DNA of 64,000 nucleotides from W-Chloroflexi-9 sp045863195 (lineage in GTDB: Bacteria; Chloroflexota; Dehalococcoidia; UBA2979), in the NCBI GenBank assembly GCA_045863195.1, contig BTUI01000012.1, positions 1 through 64,000 on the forward strand. The letters are read 5' to 3'. A model generated the notes under the pieces. The model did not search any database and was not told the DNA's origin. It saw only the letters and a list, made by a program, of their open reading frames with translations. Both the position numbers and the translations under genes were made by a program. Shown here piece after piece: positions 15,903 through 24,249 of the stretch (within the stretch, counting starts at the first letter, position 1; each line of letters starts with the position of its first letter).

Positions 15903-17095
15903 CGCAGCCGCCGATCGGGCCGGGGGATTTCCTCCCCGTGATCCCCGCGCCCGTCCCCGCCGGGGGCCGCACGAACGTGCTGGCGCTGGCGCACCTGCAC
16001 ATGAAGGCCGGGTGGCACCCCGCCCCCGTCCACTCGTTCACGGTGCCCCTCTGGTACGGCGGCATGTACGACGAGCAGGAGGCCGCCCGCGAGCGCGCCG
16101 TCATCTTCGACCGCTCCCACCTCGGCCGGTTCTACGTGACCGGCGAGCGGGCGTCCGAGGTCCTCGCGCGGGTGTTCGCGACCGACACCCGTCGCATCCC
16201 GCCCGGCAGCATCCGCCGGCTCGTCGCCTGCCGCGCGGACGGGTCGATCCTGGACATCGCCACCGGCTGCCACATCGAGGAGGGCCGCTGGCTCATCGTC
16301 ACCGGCCCGCGCGCGCAGGTGCGCCTGCGCGAGGAGGTGGAGGCCGCCGTCCGCCCGGAGGATGACGTGCTGGTGCGCGACCGCCTGGCGGAGAGCGTGC
16401 TGCTCTCCGTGCAGGGGCCAGAGGCCGCGGACATGCTCGAGCACGTCGTCGGGCAGACGATCCCCGGCGCGGTGCCAGCCGGCGAGGCGCACGAGATCCT
16501 GCTCGGCGGATTCCGCGCCCTCGTCGCGCACCACTCCGAGACGGGCGAGGACGGCTTCTGGTTCCTGCTCTCTGGCGAGGTCGCGGAGCACTTCTGGGAG
16601 AACAGCCTCGTCGCCGGCATGGCCCCCGCCGGCCTCGCCGCCTTCGACGCGATGCGGCTGGAGGCCGGGCTGATCGAGGCGCCCACGGAGACGCCCGCCC
16701 CGGCCACGCCGTACCACGCCGGCCTCGGCGACCTCGTGGACCTCGAGGATGCCGCCGGCCCGCGCGACTTCCCCGGCGCGGCGGTGCTGCGTGCCGTCGC
16801 CTCGCTGGGGCAGCCGGAGCGCGAACTGGTGGGCCTCCGGTTGGACGGCCCGCGGCTGGCGAAGCGCGGCGCGCGCATCACCGCGAACGGCAGGGACATC
16901 GGTGCGGCGGTGAACGCCGCCTACTCGCCGGTGCTGAAGGCCGGCATCGCGCTCGCGTACCTGCCGGCGACGTTCGCGCCGGGCCTCGCGCGTGTCGAGA
17001 TCGATACGGACGGCGTGGGGCAGATGGCGGACGTCGTCGCGCTGCCGTTCGTCCCCGGCCCGCGCGAACTGCTGCTCGGCCAGGCCGGGCGCTAG
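15899..17095 (+). CDS. GcvT-family aminomethyltransferase-like protein (398 aa)
   Basis: Folate-binding T-protein family. The N-terminal half has YGGMYDEQEAARERAVIFDRSHLGRFYVTGERASEVL, the pattern of GcvT, DmdA and the folate domains of sarcosine/dimethylglycine dehydrogenases. MRLEAGLIEAPTETP (about 257) corresponds to the conserved GLRLEAG stretch that binds folate, and the C-terminal barrel follows. No gcvH or gcvP is nearby, so a role in the glycine cleavage system is unproven; a demethylase is equally possible. It overlaps the upstream stop by four bases, and its TAG shares CTAG with the convergent VOC gene. Confidence 0.78.
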   Translation: MTQPPIGPGDFLPVIPAPVPAGGRTNVLALAHLHMKAGWHPAPVHSFTVPLWYGGMYDEQEAARERAVIFDRSHLGRFYVTGERASEVLARVFATDTRRIPPGSIRRLVACRADGSILDIATGCHIEEGRWLIVTGPRAQVRLREEVEAAVRPEDDVLVRDRLAESVLLSVQGPEAADMLEHVVGQTIPGAVPAGEAHEILLGGFRALVAHHSETGEDGFWFLLSGEVAEHFWENSLVAGMAPAGLAAFDAMRLEAGLIEAPTETPAPATPYHAGLGDLVDLEDAAGPRDFPGAAVLRAVASLGQPERELVGLRLDGPRLAKRGARITANGRDIGAAVNAAYSPVLKAGIALAYLPATFAPGLARVEIDTDGVGQMADVVALPFVPGPRELLLGQAGR

Positions 17096-17493
17096 ACCAC
17101 TGTCCCCGCCGGCACCTCCGAGGCGAGCGCGTGGACGTTGCCCTCGCCGTCCCGGAAGAACGCCATCCACAGGTCCTGGCGGCCGTCGCTGTGGATCAGG
17201 TGCGGCTCGCCGATGAACTCCGCACCGCCGCCGCGCATCGCCTCGTACCCCGCGCGCAGGTCCGGCACGCGGAAGTAGAGGACGGAGCCGGGGTGACGGA
17301 ACTCCTCCGACTCCGGGATGTCCAGCATCAGCCGCACGCCGTTGAGGTCGAAGAACGCCAGGTTGCCGGCCTGGAAGAGGAACGGCAGGCCGATCACGTC
17401 GCGGTAGAACGCCACCGCCCGGTCGATCTCCTGGACCGGCATCGCGATCTGGAGGAGGCCGGAGACGCCGGGAGTGGAGGGTGTGGAGGTCAT
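17092..17493 (-). CDS. VOC/glyoxalase-family protein (133 aa)
   Basis: Vicinal-oxygen-chelate fold in two halves: LLQIAMPVQEIDRAVAFYRDVIGLPF (about 13-38) and VLYFRVPDLRAGYEAMRGGGAEFI (about 71-94), ending in FFRDGEGNVHALAS, the usual metal-Glu/His region. VOC proteins include glyoxalase I, dioxygenases and resistance proteins; the substrate cannot be read here. Its stop codon and that of the convergent GcvT-like gene are the same CTAG read in opposite directions. Confidence 0.85.
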   Translation of the reverse strand: MTSTPSTPGVSGLLQIAMPVQEIDRAVAFYRDVIGLPFLFQAGNLAFFDLNGVRLMLDIPESEEFRHPGSVLYFRVPDLRAGYEAMRGGGAEFIGEPHLIHSDGRQDLWMAFFRDGEGNVHALASEVPAGTVV

Positions 17494-17534
17494 CGTGCGC
17501 ACCTTCCTCGCGCCGCCGGGCGCGGGAGCGCAGT

Positions 17535-18623
17535 CTAGACCAGCAGGTCCGGCCAGAGATCCTCCACGTTGCGCGCGCCGCACAGCGCCATCGCCAGGTC
17601 GAACTCGTCGCGCAGGATTGCCAGCACGCGCGCCACGCCAGCCTCGCCGCCCACGGCGAGGCCCCACAGCGCCGGGCGGCCGATGAGCACGGCGCTGGCG
17701 CCGAGGGCGAGCGCCTTCACGATGTCCGTCCCGCGTCGCACGCCGCCATCGAGCAGCACCGCGCCGCGCCCGTCCACGGCTTCCGCGACGTCCGCCAGCG
17801 CGTCGATCGTGGAGATCGCGGTGTCGAGTTGCCGGCCGCCGTGGTTGGAGACGATCACCCCGGCGGCGCCGTGCGTGATCGCGCGCTCGGCGTCGTCGCC
17901 GCGCACCACGCCTTTCACCAGCACCGGCAGCGTGGTGAGCGAGCAGAGCCACGCCAGGTCATCCCACGTCAGGCCCGGGTCGATCATCGTGGCGAAGTAC
18001 TGGAACAGCCCGGAGTCGCCCCCGTCCGAGGCGACCCGGGACATGGTGCTGGAGAGGTTCGCCGCGGTCAGCCCCTCCGGCAACGAGAAGCGGTTGCGGG
18101 CGTCCCGCTCCCGCCGGCCGAGGATCGGTGCATCCACCGTCATGACGATCGCCTCGTAGCCGGCCGCCTCGGCGCGACGCACGAGGTCGGCGGTCACGCC
18201 GCGGTCGCGGAACACGTACAGCTGGAACCAGCGCATCCCGCCGGGGGCCGCCTTCGCGACCTCCTCCAGGCTGGTGGTGGAGAGCGTGGAGAGCACCTGC
18301 GTGACCCCCGCCGCCGCTGCTGCACGCGCCACGCCCGCCTCGCCGTCCTCGTGCGCGAGCCGCGCGAATGCCGTCGGGGCGATCAGGACAGGCCAGTCGT
18401 GACGCCGCCCGAGGATCTGCGTCGACAGGTCGCGGTCGCCGACGCCGCCGAGGACGTGGTAGCGGATCGCGATCCGCTCGAACGCCTCGCGGTTGTCCCG
18501 GAGCGTGATCTCGTCCATCGCCCCGGCCGCGTAGTAGTCGCGCACCATCGGCGTCAGGCGCTCGTTGGCGGCGGCTTCGAACTCGGCGAGGTTGATGAGG
18601 GTGGCGGGGTCGGGTGGTGTCAT
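17535..18623 (-). CDS. FMN-dependent alpha-hydroxy-acid oxidase/dehydrogenase (362 aa)
   Basis: TIM-barrel FMN enzyme of the glycolate oxidase/lactate dehydrogenase family. Visible signatures: YYAAGAMDEITLRDN (about 26-40), APTAFARLAHEDGE, STLSTTSLEEVA, RWFQLYV, MTVDAPILGRRERD, and SNHGGRQLD (about 242-250), which holds the catalytic His and substrate-binding Arg. The oxidised hydroxy acid (lactate, glycolate, mandelate type) is not defined. Start MTPPDPATL; another ATG lies 12 codons upstream. It is 40 bp upstream of the VOC gene in the same orientation. Confidence 0.88.
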   Translation of the reverse strand: MTPPDPATLINLAEFEAAANERLTPMVRDYYAAGAMDEITLRDNREAFERIAIRYHVLGGVGDRDLSTQILGRRHDWPVLIAPTAFARLAHEDGEAGVARAAAAAGVTQVLSTLSTTSLEEVAKAAPGGMRWFQLYVFRDRGVTADLVRRAEAAGYEAIVMTVDAPILGRRERDARNRFSLPEGLTAANLSSTMSRVASDGGDSGLFQYFATMIDPGLTWDDLAWLCSLTTLPVLVKGVVRGDDAERAITHGAAGVIVSNHGGRQLDTAISTIDALADVAEAVDGRGAVLLDGGVRRGTDIVKALALGASAVLIGRPALWGLAVGGEAGVARVLAILRDEFDLAMALCGARNVEDLWPDLLV

Positions 18624-18690
18624 CGGTGTCGTCGAGGCTACAGGACGCGCGGGTGGCACGCTCGGGCGGCGTCCGGCGCAGGGGTGGCCG

Positions 18691-19368
18691 CTAGTACCAG
18701 GCCTCCACCGGGTTGCCCCACTGGAACGGCCGCGTCAGCACGTGCCCCAGCAGGTGCTCCTGCGCGAAATGCCGCAGCACTTGCTGGATCGGCTCCGTCA
18801 GTTCCAGCCGGTAGGCGACCCCCTGCGCGTACATGCGGTCGTGCCACGCATCGAGGTACAGGATGCGCCCCGGCGCCGGCGGCAGGCTGCGCCCGGCCTC
18901 CGCCGTGGTGTCGGCCACGAACTGGAGCACGCGGTCCATCGTCCGCTGGGGGTGGATGCGTCGGGGCGCTACGTAGGCGTCGTGCGAGGGAATGTGCAGG
19001 CGCAGGGGGCTGCGCTCCAGGCCGCGCTCGTCCAGCGGCTCGAGCGCCGGCGGGCCGAGGTGTGCGGCTGCCCAGGCGTAGGCGCAGACCTCCGTCAGGA
19101 CGTCCTGCACCCGTTCGTCGCGGTCGCCCTGGCCGTGGCAGGAGCCCGGCCCGTGCGCTGCGACCACGCGCGCCCGGAACGCCTCGGTCGCGCCGCCGTC
19201 CGAGGCGACATCGAGCGCGCGGCCGAGCCAGTAGAAGGGCGGGTTGTGCTCCGCGTCGCGGGTCTTCATCCACGCGATCCAGCACGGGTCGCCCTGGAAG
19301 TTCGGGGCGATCTCCGGCAGGAAGTCGTGGAGCCACTCGGCCATCTCGCGTGCGGGCATGTCAGGCAT
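18691..19368 (-). CDS. protein of unknown function (225 aa)
   Basis: Not recognised. The protein is soluble, with no signal peptide or membrane segment, and unusually rich in Trp and His (EWLHDF, CWIAWMKT, YLDAWHDRMY, HFAQEHLLGHV). Several His/Asp/Cys residues are spaced in a way compatible with metal binding, but no known motif is apparent. It lies 31 bp after the TRIC channel gene and 67 bp before the hydroxyacid oxidase, all on minus, so these may form one transcript. Codon use is like its neighbours, supporting a real gene. Confidence 0.65.
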   Translation of the reverse strand: MPDMPAREMAEWLHDFLPEIAPNFQGDPCWIAWMKTRDAEHNPPFYWLGRALDVASDGGATEAFRARVVAAHGPGSCHGQGDRDERVQDVLTEVCAYAWAAAHLGPPALEPLDERGLERSPLRLHIPSHDAYVAPRRIHPQRTMDRVLQFVADTTAEAGRSLPPAPGRILYLDAWHDRMYAQGVAYRLELTEPIQQVLRHFAQEHLLGHVLTRPFQWGNPVEAWY

Positions 19369-19399
19369 CGTACGCGAGCGCCGCCCTACGCCGGACGGC

Positions 19400-20002
19400 T
19401 CAGATCTTCGGCAGGCGGACGCGCTCGGTGTGGCCGGCGGCGGTGATGATCAACGCCACCACGCCCCCCGCGAGTGCCGCCGCGGTCACGTCCGTCGGCG
19501 CGAGGGCGAGCGTGACCGCGCCCCCGGCCGCGGAGCCGGTGGCGTTTAGGCCGCGGTGCAGGACCTGCGGGATCTCGCCCGCGAGCACGTCACGGATGAC
19601 GCCGCCGCCGGTGGCGGTCAGGATCGCGAGGATTACGCCCGCCGGCCAGTCCAGCCCCGCCTCGCGAGAGAGGAGGGCGCCGGTCGCCGCGAACGCGCCG
19701 GTCCCCAGCGCGTCCGCCGCCTTCATGATCGGCTCCGGCGCGGTCAGTTTCAGCGCGCCACCGACGATGCCGATGAACGTCGCCCCGATGGCGAAGAGCA
19801 GGTAGTCCGTGGTCTGCAGGACGCGCGGGATGTCGCCGATCACGATGTCGCGGGTGAACCCGCCGCCGATCGCCGTCACCAGCCCCAGGACGACCAGCCC
19901 GTACAGGTCCAGTTTCGCCCGGATGCCCACCACGACCCCGGAGACCGCGAACGCGACGATGCCGATCCGGTCCGCGACGGCGACGAGGTCGAGCGGTTCC
20001 AC
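19400..20002 (-). CDS. TRIC-type cation channel / UPF0126 family protein (200 aa)
   Basis: Two-repeat membrane protein with about seven hydrophobic segments. The duplicated glycine-rich signature appears twice: AIGGGFTRDIVIGDIP (about 44-59) and ATGGGVIRDVLAGEIP (about 129-144). This matches bacterial trimeric intracellular cation channel homologs, which conduct K+ and other monovalent cations. GTG start at 20002. It is divergent from uppP, with about 100 bp between. Confidence 0.88.
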   Translation of the reverse strand: MEPLDLVAVADRIGIVAFAVSGVVVGIRAKLDLYGLVVLGLVTAIGGGFTRDIVIGDIPRVLQTTDYLLFAIGATFIGIVGGALKLTAPEPIMKAADALGTGAFAATGALLSREAGLDWPAGVILAILTATGGGVIRDVLAGEIPQVLHRGLNATGSAAGGAVTLALAPTDVTAAALAGGVVALIITAAGHTERVRLPKI

Positions 20003-20101
20003 CGAGCCCCCAACTCACGAACCCGGCGGCGGCCGCCCGGATGGAATGGCCGTACTGTAGCGCCGGTCGCCCCCTCGGAGGCACCGGCGTAACCTCGGCG
20101 G

Positions 20102-20941
20102 GTGGACGCAACCCTCGCCGACTACCTCCGCGCCGTGGCGTTGGGCGTCATCCAGGCGGTGACGGAGTTCCTGCCGATCTCCTCCTCCGGCCACCTCGTC
20201 CTCGCACCCCGCATCCTCGGCGACGAGGTTTCCTCTCTGACGTTCGATGTGGGGTTACACCTCGGCACGCTGGTCGCGGTGCTCGGCTACTTCTGGCGGG
20301 ACTGGTGGCGCATCCTGTCCGCCGGCATCGCGGACCTCCTCCGCCACGGCCCGAGGGTCGCGCGCTGGGGCGGCGACGCGCGCCTGGGCCTCTGGCTCGC
20401 GGTGGGGACCCTCCCGGCCGTGGTCTTCGGGCTGCTGGCGCAGGATGCGGTCGAGGAGCGCTTCCGCCAGCCGGCGGTGGTGGCGGTGATGCTCATTCTC
20501 TTCTCGCTGGTCATCGAGGCGGGCGACCGCCTCGGGGGCACGGGACGCGAGGTCGAGCGGATGGGCGTGCGCCGGTCGCTCTTCGTCGGCGCGGCTCAGG
20601 CGCTCGCCCTGATCCCCGGCGTCTCCCGCTCCGGCGCCACCATCACCGCCGCCCGCCTCGCCGGCTACGACCGCCCGAGCGCGGCCCGCTTCTCCTTTCT
20701 GCTCTCCGCGCCGGTCATCCTCGGCGCCGGCGTGTTCCGCTTCGCGGATGCGCTGGGCGGGGACGAGACGGTGATGTGGGGGCCGCTGCTGGTGGGCGCG
20801 CTCACGGCCGCGCTCGTGGGGGCGGCCGTCATCCGAGGGTTACTCGGCTTCCTCCAGACGCGGACGTTGCGCGTGTTCGTCTGGTATAGAATCGCCCTCG
20901 GTCTGGTCGTACTCGGCGCCGTGGCGGCGGGGATCATCTAG
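20102..20941 (+). CDS. uppP: undecaprenyl-diphosphatase (279 aa)
   Basis: BacA/UppP-type membrane phosphatase that recycles undecaprenyl pyrophosphate for cell-wall synthesis. The family motifs are present: GVIQAVTEFLPISSSGHLVL (residues 15-34, containing the catalytic EFLPISSSGH) and ALIPGVSRSGATITAARLAG (about 164-183). Around eight transmembrane segments. GTG start; a TAACCT box lies six bases upstream, so the transcript may be leaderless, though no matching -35 was found. Together with murI and murA it indicates that the organism makes peptidoglycan. Confidence 0.94.
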   Translation: MDATLADYLRAVALGVIQAVTEFLPISSSGHLVLAPRILGDEVSSLTFDVGLHLGTLVAVLGYFWRDWWRILSAGIADLLRHGPRVARWGGDARLGLWLAVGTLPAVVFGLLAQDAVEERFRQPAVVAVMLILFSLVIEAGDRLGGTGREVERMGVRRSLFVGAAQALALIPGVSRSGATITAARLAGYDRPSAARFSFLLSAPVILGAGVFRFADALGGDETVMWGPLLVGALTAALVGAAVIRGLLGFLQTRTLRVFVWYRIALGLVVLGAVAAGII

Positions 20942-20989
20942 CCCGCGCCCGCGTCGCGACCCCGCGGGTACCCCGAATCGAGGTTTGCC

Positions 20990-21793
20990 GTGCTCGAACG
21001 ATTCGATCTCGATGGCAAGGCCATCGTGGTCACGGGTGGCGGCCGCGGCCTCGGTCGCGGCATGGCGCTCGCCCTCGCGGAGGCCGGCGCCTCGGTGATG
21101 GTCTCCGCCCGCACGCAGGAGCAACTCGACCGCGTCGTCGGCGAGATCCGCGCCGCCGGCGGGACGGCGACCTCGTTCGCCTGCGACGCCACCGACCCGC
21201 AGCAGGTGGACGCGATGATCGCGGCCGCGGCGCGCGAGTTCGGGAAGATCGACGTGGTCTTCGCGAACGCGGGTGGCGGCGGCGGCCCGACCGCCGACTT
21301 CCAGGACTATCCGGACGATGGGTTCGAGTCCGTCCTGGCGACGAACCTCAAGTCGAACTTCTACACCTCTCGCGCCGCCGCGGCGCAGATGGTGAAGCAG
21401 GGGAACGGCGGCGTCCTCGTCGTCACCTCCTCCGGCACGGCCATGCGCGGCAACCGCCAGTTCGCGTACCCCACCGCGAAGGGTGGCGTGATCTCCCTCG
21501 CGAAGTCGATGGCGGTGATGCTCGCCGGGCACAACATCCGCGCCCACTGCATCGTCCCCGGCTTCGTCTCGCAGGCCCCGCCCAAGGACGATCAGGAGCG
21601 CGCGTTCCGCGAGCAGCGCGGCAAGTTCATGCCGGTGCAGCGCCTGGGCGAGTGGTGGGAGATGGGCCCGCTGGCGATCTTCCTTGCCTCGGAGGCCTCC
21701 TCCTACATGACGGGCCACACCTTCGTCATCGATGGCGGCGGGCTGGCCGGCGGTCTGGGCCCGGTCGCCTTCCGGCCGCGGCACGAGTGGTAG
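20990..21793 (+). CDS. SDR family oxidoreductase, copy 1, catalytically intact (267 aa)
   Basis: Classical short-chain dehydrogenase/reductase using NAD(P). The cofactor loop TGGGRGLGRGMA (residues 15-26), the NAGG motif, a catalytic serine (VVTSSG) and the catalytic YPTAK (Tyr/Lys spaced YxxxK) are all present. GTG start. First of four consecutive SDR genes; its closest relative among them is copy 3 (both read FxYPxAKGGVI). Eight bases separate it from the catalytically altered copy 2. The alcohol/ketone substrate is unknown; neighbours suggest acyl-CoA or terpenoid-type metabolism only loosely. Confidence 0.88.
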   Translation: MLERFDLDGKAIVVTGGGRGLGRGMALALAEAGASVMVSARTQEQLDRVVGEIRAAGGTATSFACDATDPQQVDAMIAAAAREFGKIDVVFANAGGGGGPTADFQDYPDDGFESVLATNLKSNFYTSRAAAAQMVKQGNGGVLVVTSSGTAMRGNRQFAYPTAKGGVISLAKSMAVMLAGHNIRAHCIVPGFVSQAPPKDDQERAFREQRGKFMPVQRLGEWWEMGPLAIFLASEASSYMTGHTFVIDGGGLAGGLGPVAFRPRHEW

Positions 21794-21801
21794 GCGAGAC
21801 G

Positions 21802-22587
21802 ATGGCACGCACCCGCTACTTCGACCTCACCGGCAAGAAGGCGCTCGTCATTGGCGCGGAGCTCCCCGCGGGTGGCGCGATCGCGCGCGCCTACGCGGAG
21901 GCCGGCGCGGACGTCGCGATCTGCGCGCTCACCGCGGACGAGGCGGTCATGCGCGCCCGCGCGGTGAAGCGCGATATCGAGGCGATGGGCCGCACGGCGG
22001 CCGAGTACGTCATGGACGTGACGCTCGGCAAGAACGTACAGGTCACCACGCGCCAGATCGTGAAGGAGCTCGGCGGCCTGGACATGGTCGCCATCGCCCC
22101 CGACCTGTTCCTCGGCAAGCCGATCGAGAAGATCAGCGACACCGAGTTGCAGCGCGTGATGCAGGTGAACTTCAACGCGCACTTCTTCGCCGTGCGCCAC
22201 GCGGCGGAGGAGTTCCGTCGCCTCGGCCAGCCCGGCCGCATCGTCTGCGTCACGAGCGTCCTCGGCGAGCGCGGCCTGCCGAACGCCACCGCGTACGCCG
22301 CGGCGCACGGCGCGGTCCACAACTTCGTCCGGGCCGCCTCCCAGGAACTCGCCGCCGACCGGATCATGGTGAACGGCATCGCGCTGGGCTGGATGGACTG
22401 GATGACCGACCGCATCGACCCTGCGGACGACGAGGCGCAGCGCGCCGTCCGCTTCACGGCGATGCGCCGCGCGGGCACGCCGGAGGAGGTCGGACCGCTC
22501 GCGGTGTACCTCTCGAGCGAGGTCGCGACGCGATACATCACGGGCCAGATCTTCCCCGTGGATGGGGGTCTGACCCAGCATCTGTAG
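21802..22587 (+). CDS. SDR family protein, copy 2, active site altered (261 aa)
   Basis: SDR fold, but key residues have changed. The cofactor loop reads IGAELPAGGAIA instead of TGxxxGxG. The NNAG-type motif reads AIAPDLF. The catalytic YxxxK reads YAAAH, so the lysine is His. The serine (VTSVLG) remains and the C-terminal VDGGLTQHL is typical. The frame is complete and normally used, so this is not a decaying gene. It resembles copy 4 more than copies 1 and 3 (LPNATAYAAAHGAVHNF against VPNCSLFGASQGAVLGF). It may be a structural partner of copy 1. Confidence 0.85.
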   Translation: MARTRYFDLTGKKALVIGAELPAGGAIARAYAEAGADVAICALTADEAVMRARAVKRDIEAMGRTAAEYVMDVTLGKNVQVTTRQIVKELGGLDMVAIAPDLFLGKPIEKISDTELQRVMQVNFNAHFFAVRHAAEEFRRLGQPGRIVCVTSVLGERGLPNATAYAAAHGAVHNFVRAASQELAADRIMVNGIALGWMDWMTDRIDPADDEAQRAVRFTAMRRAGTPEEVGPLAVYLSSEVATRYITGQIFPVDGGLTQHL

Positions 22588-22651
22588 ACCTGTAGGGACC
22601 GCGCACCGACGCCACCGGGCGATGCGGGCGTAACCCGGGAGGAGGAGCCGT

Positions 22652-23452
22652 ATGGGCATCCTGGACCAGTTCGACCTGACCGGACAGTGCGCCATCATCA
22701 CTGGGGCCGGCACCGGCCTCGGTCGGGAGATGGCGCTGCACCTGGCGGAGGCCGGCGCTGACATCGTCGGCGTGGGGCGTCGCGCCGAGCCGATCGAGGC
22801 GGTCGGCGAGGAGATCCGCGCGAAGGGCCGCCGCTACCTCGGCTGTACCGGGGTGGACGTCACCGTCTCCTCCCAGGTGAACGAGATGGTGGACCGCGCG
22901 ATCCGGGAGATGGGCCGCGTCACCATCCTCATCAACAACGCCGGCCTCGGCGGTACCGGTCGCGGCAAGACGCTCCCGGAACTCACGGACGAGGACTGGC
23001 ACAGCGGCATCGACTCCAACCTGTCGTCCGCGTTCTACTGCTCCCGCGCGGTGATCTCCCACATGATGGAGCACCAGGAGGGACGCATCATCAACATCAC
23101 CTCCGGCTGGGGCTTCCGCGGCGGGCGCAACAACTTCATGTACCCGATCGCGAAGGGCGGCGTGATCCAGCTCACCAAGGCGCTGGCGATGACCTATGCG
23201 CGTGACGGCATCCGCGCCTCCTGCATCGCCCCTGGCCTCTTCCCGAAGACGGACGACAAGGCGACGCTGGAGCAACTCGGCGACAAGCAGCCGGCCGGCC
23301 GCATCGGCTTCCTGCGCGAGATCGGCCCGCTGGCCGTCTTCCTCAGCAGCCCGTCCGCCGACTACCTGAGCGGCGAGACGGTCCTGATCGATGGCGGCTC
23401 CATCGCCGCCGGCATCACCCCGGCCGGTCTCGTGCCGCGGGCGGAGGGGTAA
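22652..23452 (+). CDS. SDR family oxidoreductase, copy 3, catalytically intact (266 aa)
   Basis: Complete classical SDR: TGAGTGLGREMA (17-28) for NAD(P), NNAGLGG, catalytic serine in NITSGWG and catalytic YPIAK. GGAGGAGGAG precedes the ATG. Its active-site neighbourhood (GGRNNFMYPIAKGGVIQL) is close to that of copy 1, indicating duplication. The N-terminal sequence (LDQFDLTGQCAIITG) resembles 2-deoxygluconate/gluconate-type dehydrogenases, but the substrate cannot be assigned. Two bases separate it from copy 4. Confidence 0.88.
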   Translation: MGILDQFDLTGQCAIITGAGTGLGREMALHLAEAGADIVGVGRRAEPIEAVGEEIRAKGRRYLGCTGVDVTVSSQVNEMVDRAIREMGRVTILINNAGLGGTGRGKTLPELTDEDWHSGIDSNLSSAFYCSRAVISHMMEHQEGRIINITSGWGFRGGRNNFMYPIAKGGVIQLTKALAMTYARDGIRASCIAPGLFPKTDDKATLEQLGDKQPAGRIGFLREIGPLAVFLSSPSADYLSGETVLIDGGSIAAGITPAGLVPRAEG

Positions 23453-23454
23453 CG

Positions 23455-24249
23455 ATGGCGGTCTCCATGTTCAACCTGGCCGGCAGGCACGCGCTCGTCA
23501 CCGGCGCCACGGGCCCGCTCGGGCGCGCCATCGCGGTCGCGCTCGCCGAGGCGGGCGCCAGCGTCTCCGTCACCACCCTTCGCCACGACCGCGCGGAGGA
23601 GGTGGAGGCGAACTCCATCCTCAACGAGTGCTGGAGCGCCGGCTCGAAGGGCGCCGCGAAGACGGTCGACCTGACTAACCCGTCGGAGGTGGCCCTGGCG
23701 GTCGCCGACCTCGAGCGGGAGTTCGGGCCGGTCGACATCCTGGTGAACGCGGCGCACGGCGCGAACATCAAGCCGGTGCTGGAGTCGTCCCTCGCCGACT
23801 GGACGAACGAGATCAACCGGAACGCCACCAGCGTCTTCGTCGCCTGCCACACCGTCGGCAAGGGGATGGTGGCACGGGGCCGCGGCCGCATCATCAACCT
23901 CGTCTCGCTCGTCCATGATCGAGGCGTCCCGAACTGCTCGCTCTTCGGTGCCTCGCAGGGCGCGGTGCTCGGCTTCTCCAAGTCGCTCGCGATCGAGTGG
24001 GGCCGCGGCGAGCCGCTGGTGGAAGACCGCGTGACGGTGAACTCGATCATCCTCGGGTTCATGGACCAGGTGCCCGGCCCGCACAACGATCCCGCCGTGC
24101 GCGAGGTGCTGGAGCGGTACATCCCGCTGCGCCGCCTCGGCACGCCGAAGGATGTGCAGGGCGCGGTGGTGTACCTGGCATCCGACCGTACGAACTTCGT
24201 CAACGGCGAAACGCTCGCCGTGGACGGCGCGATCATCCACCACGCCTAG
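23455..24249 (+). CDS. SDR family protein, copy 4, active site lost (264 aa)
   Basis: The cofactor loop is intact (TGATGPLGRAIA), so NAD(P) may still bind, but the catalytic YxxxK reads FGASQ: both Tyr and Lys are replaced, although the serine (LVSLVHD) stays. An insertion of about 8 residues follows the second strand (NSILNECWSAGSK). GGAGGGG precedes the ATG. The gene follows copy 3 after 2 bp and its stop overlaps the RDD gene start (TAGTG). Sequence near the lost motif matches copy 2. Most likely a non-catalytic partner subunit. Confidence 0.85.
   Translation: MAVSMFNLAGRHALVTGATGPLGRAIAVALAEAGASVSVTTLRHDRAEEVEANSILNECWSAGSKGAAKTVDLTNPSEVALAVADLEREFGPVDILVNAAHGANIKPVLESSLADWTNEINRNATSVFVACHTVGKGMVARGRGRIINLVSLVHDRGVPNCSLFGASQGAVLGFSKSLAIEWGRGEPLVEDRVTVNSIILGFMDQVPGPHNDPAVREVLERYIPLRRLGTPKDVQGAVVYLASDRTNFVNGETLAVDGAIIHHA

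Noticed and set aside
21802..22587. SDR copies 2 and 4 as pseudogenes
   Set aside because: Both are full length, in frame, with good ribosome-binding sites or tight junctions and conserved C-termini. Loss is limited to catalytic residues, so they are better read as pseudoenzymes.
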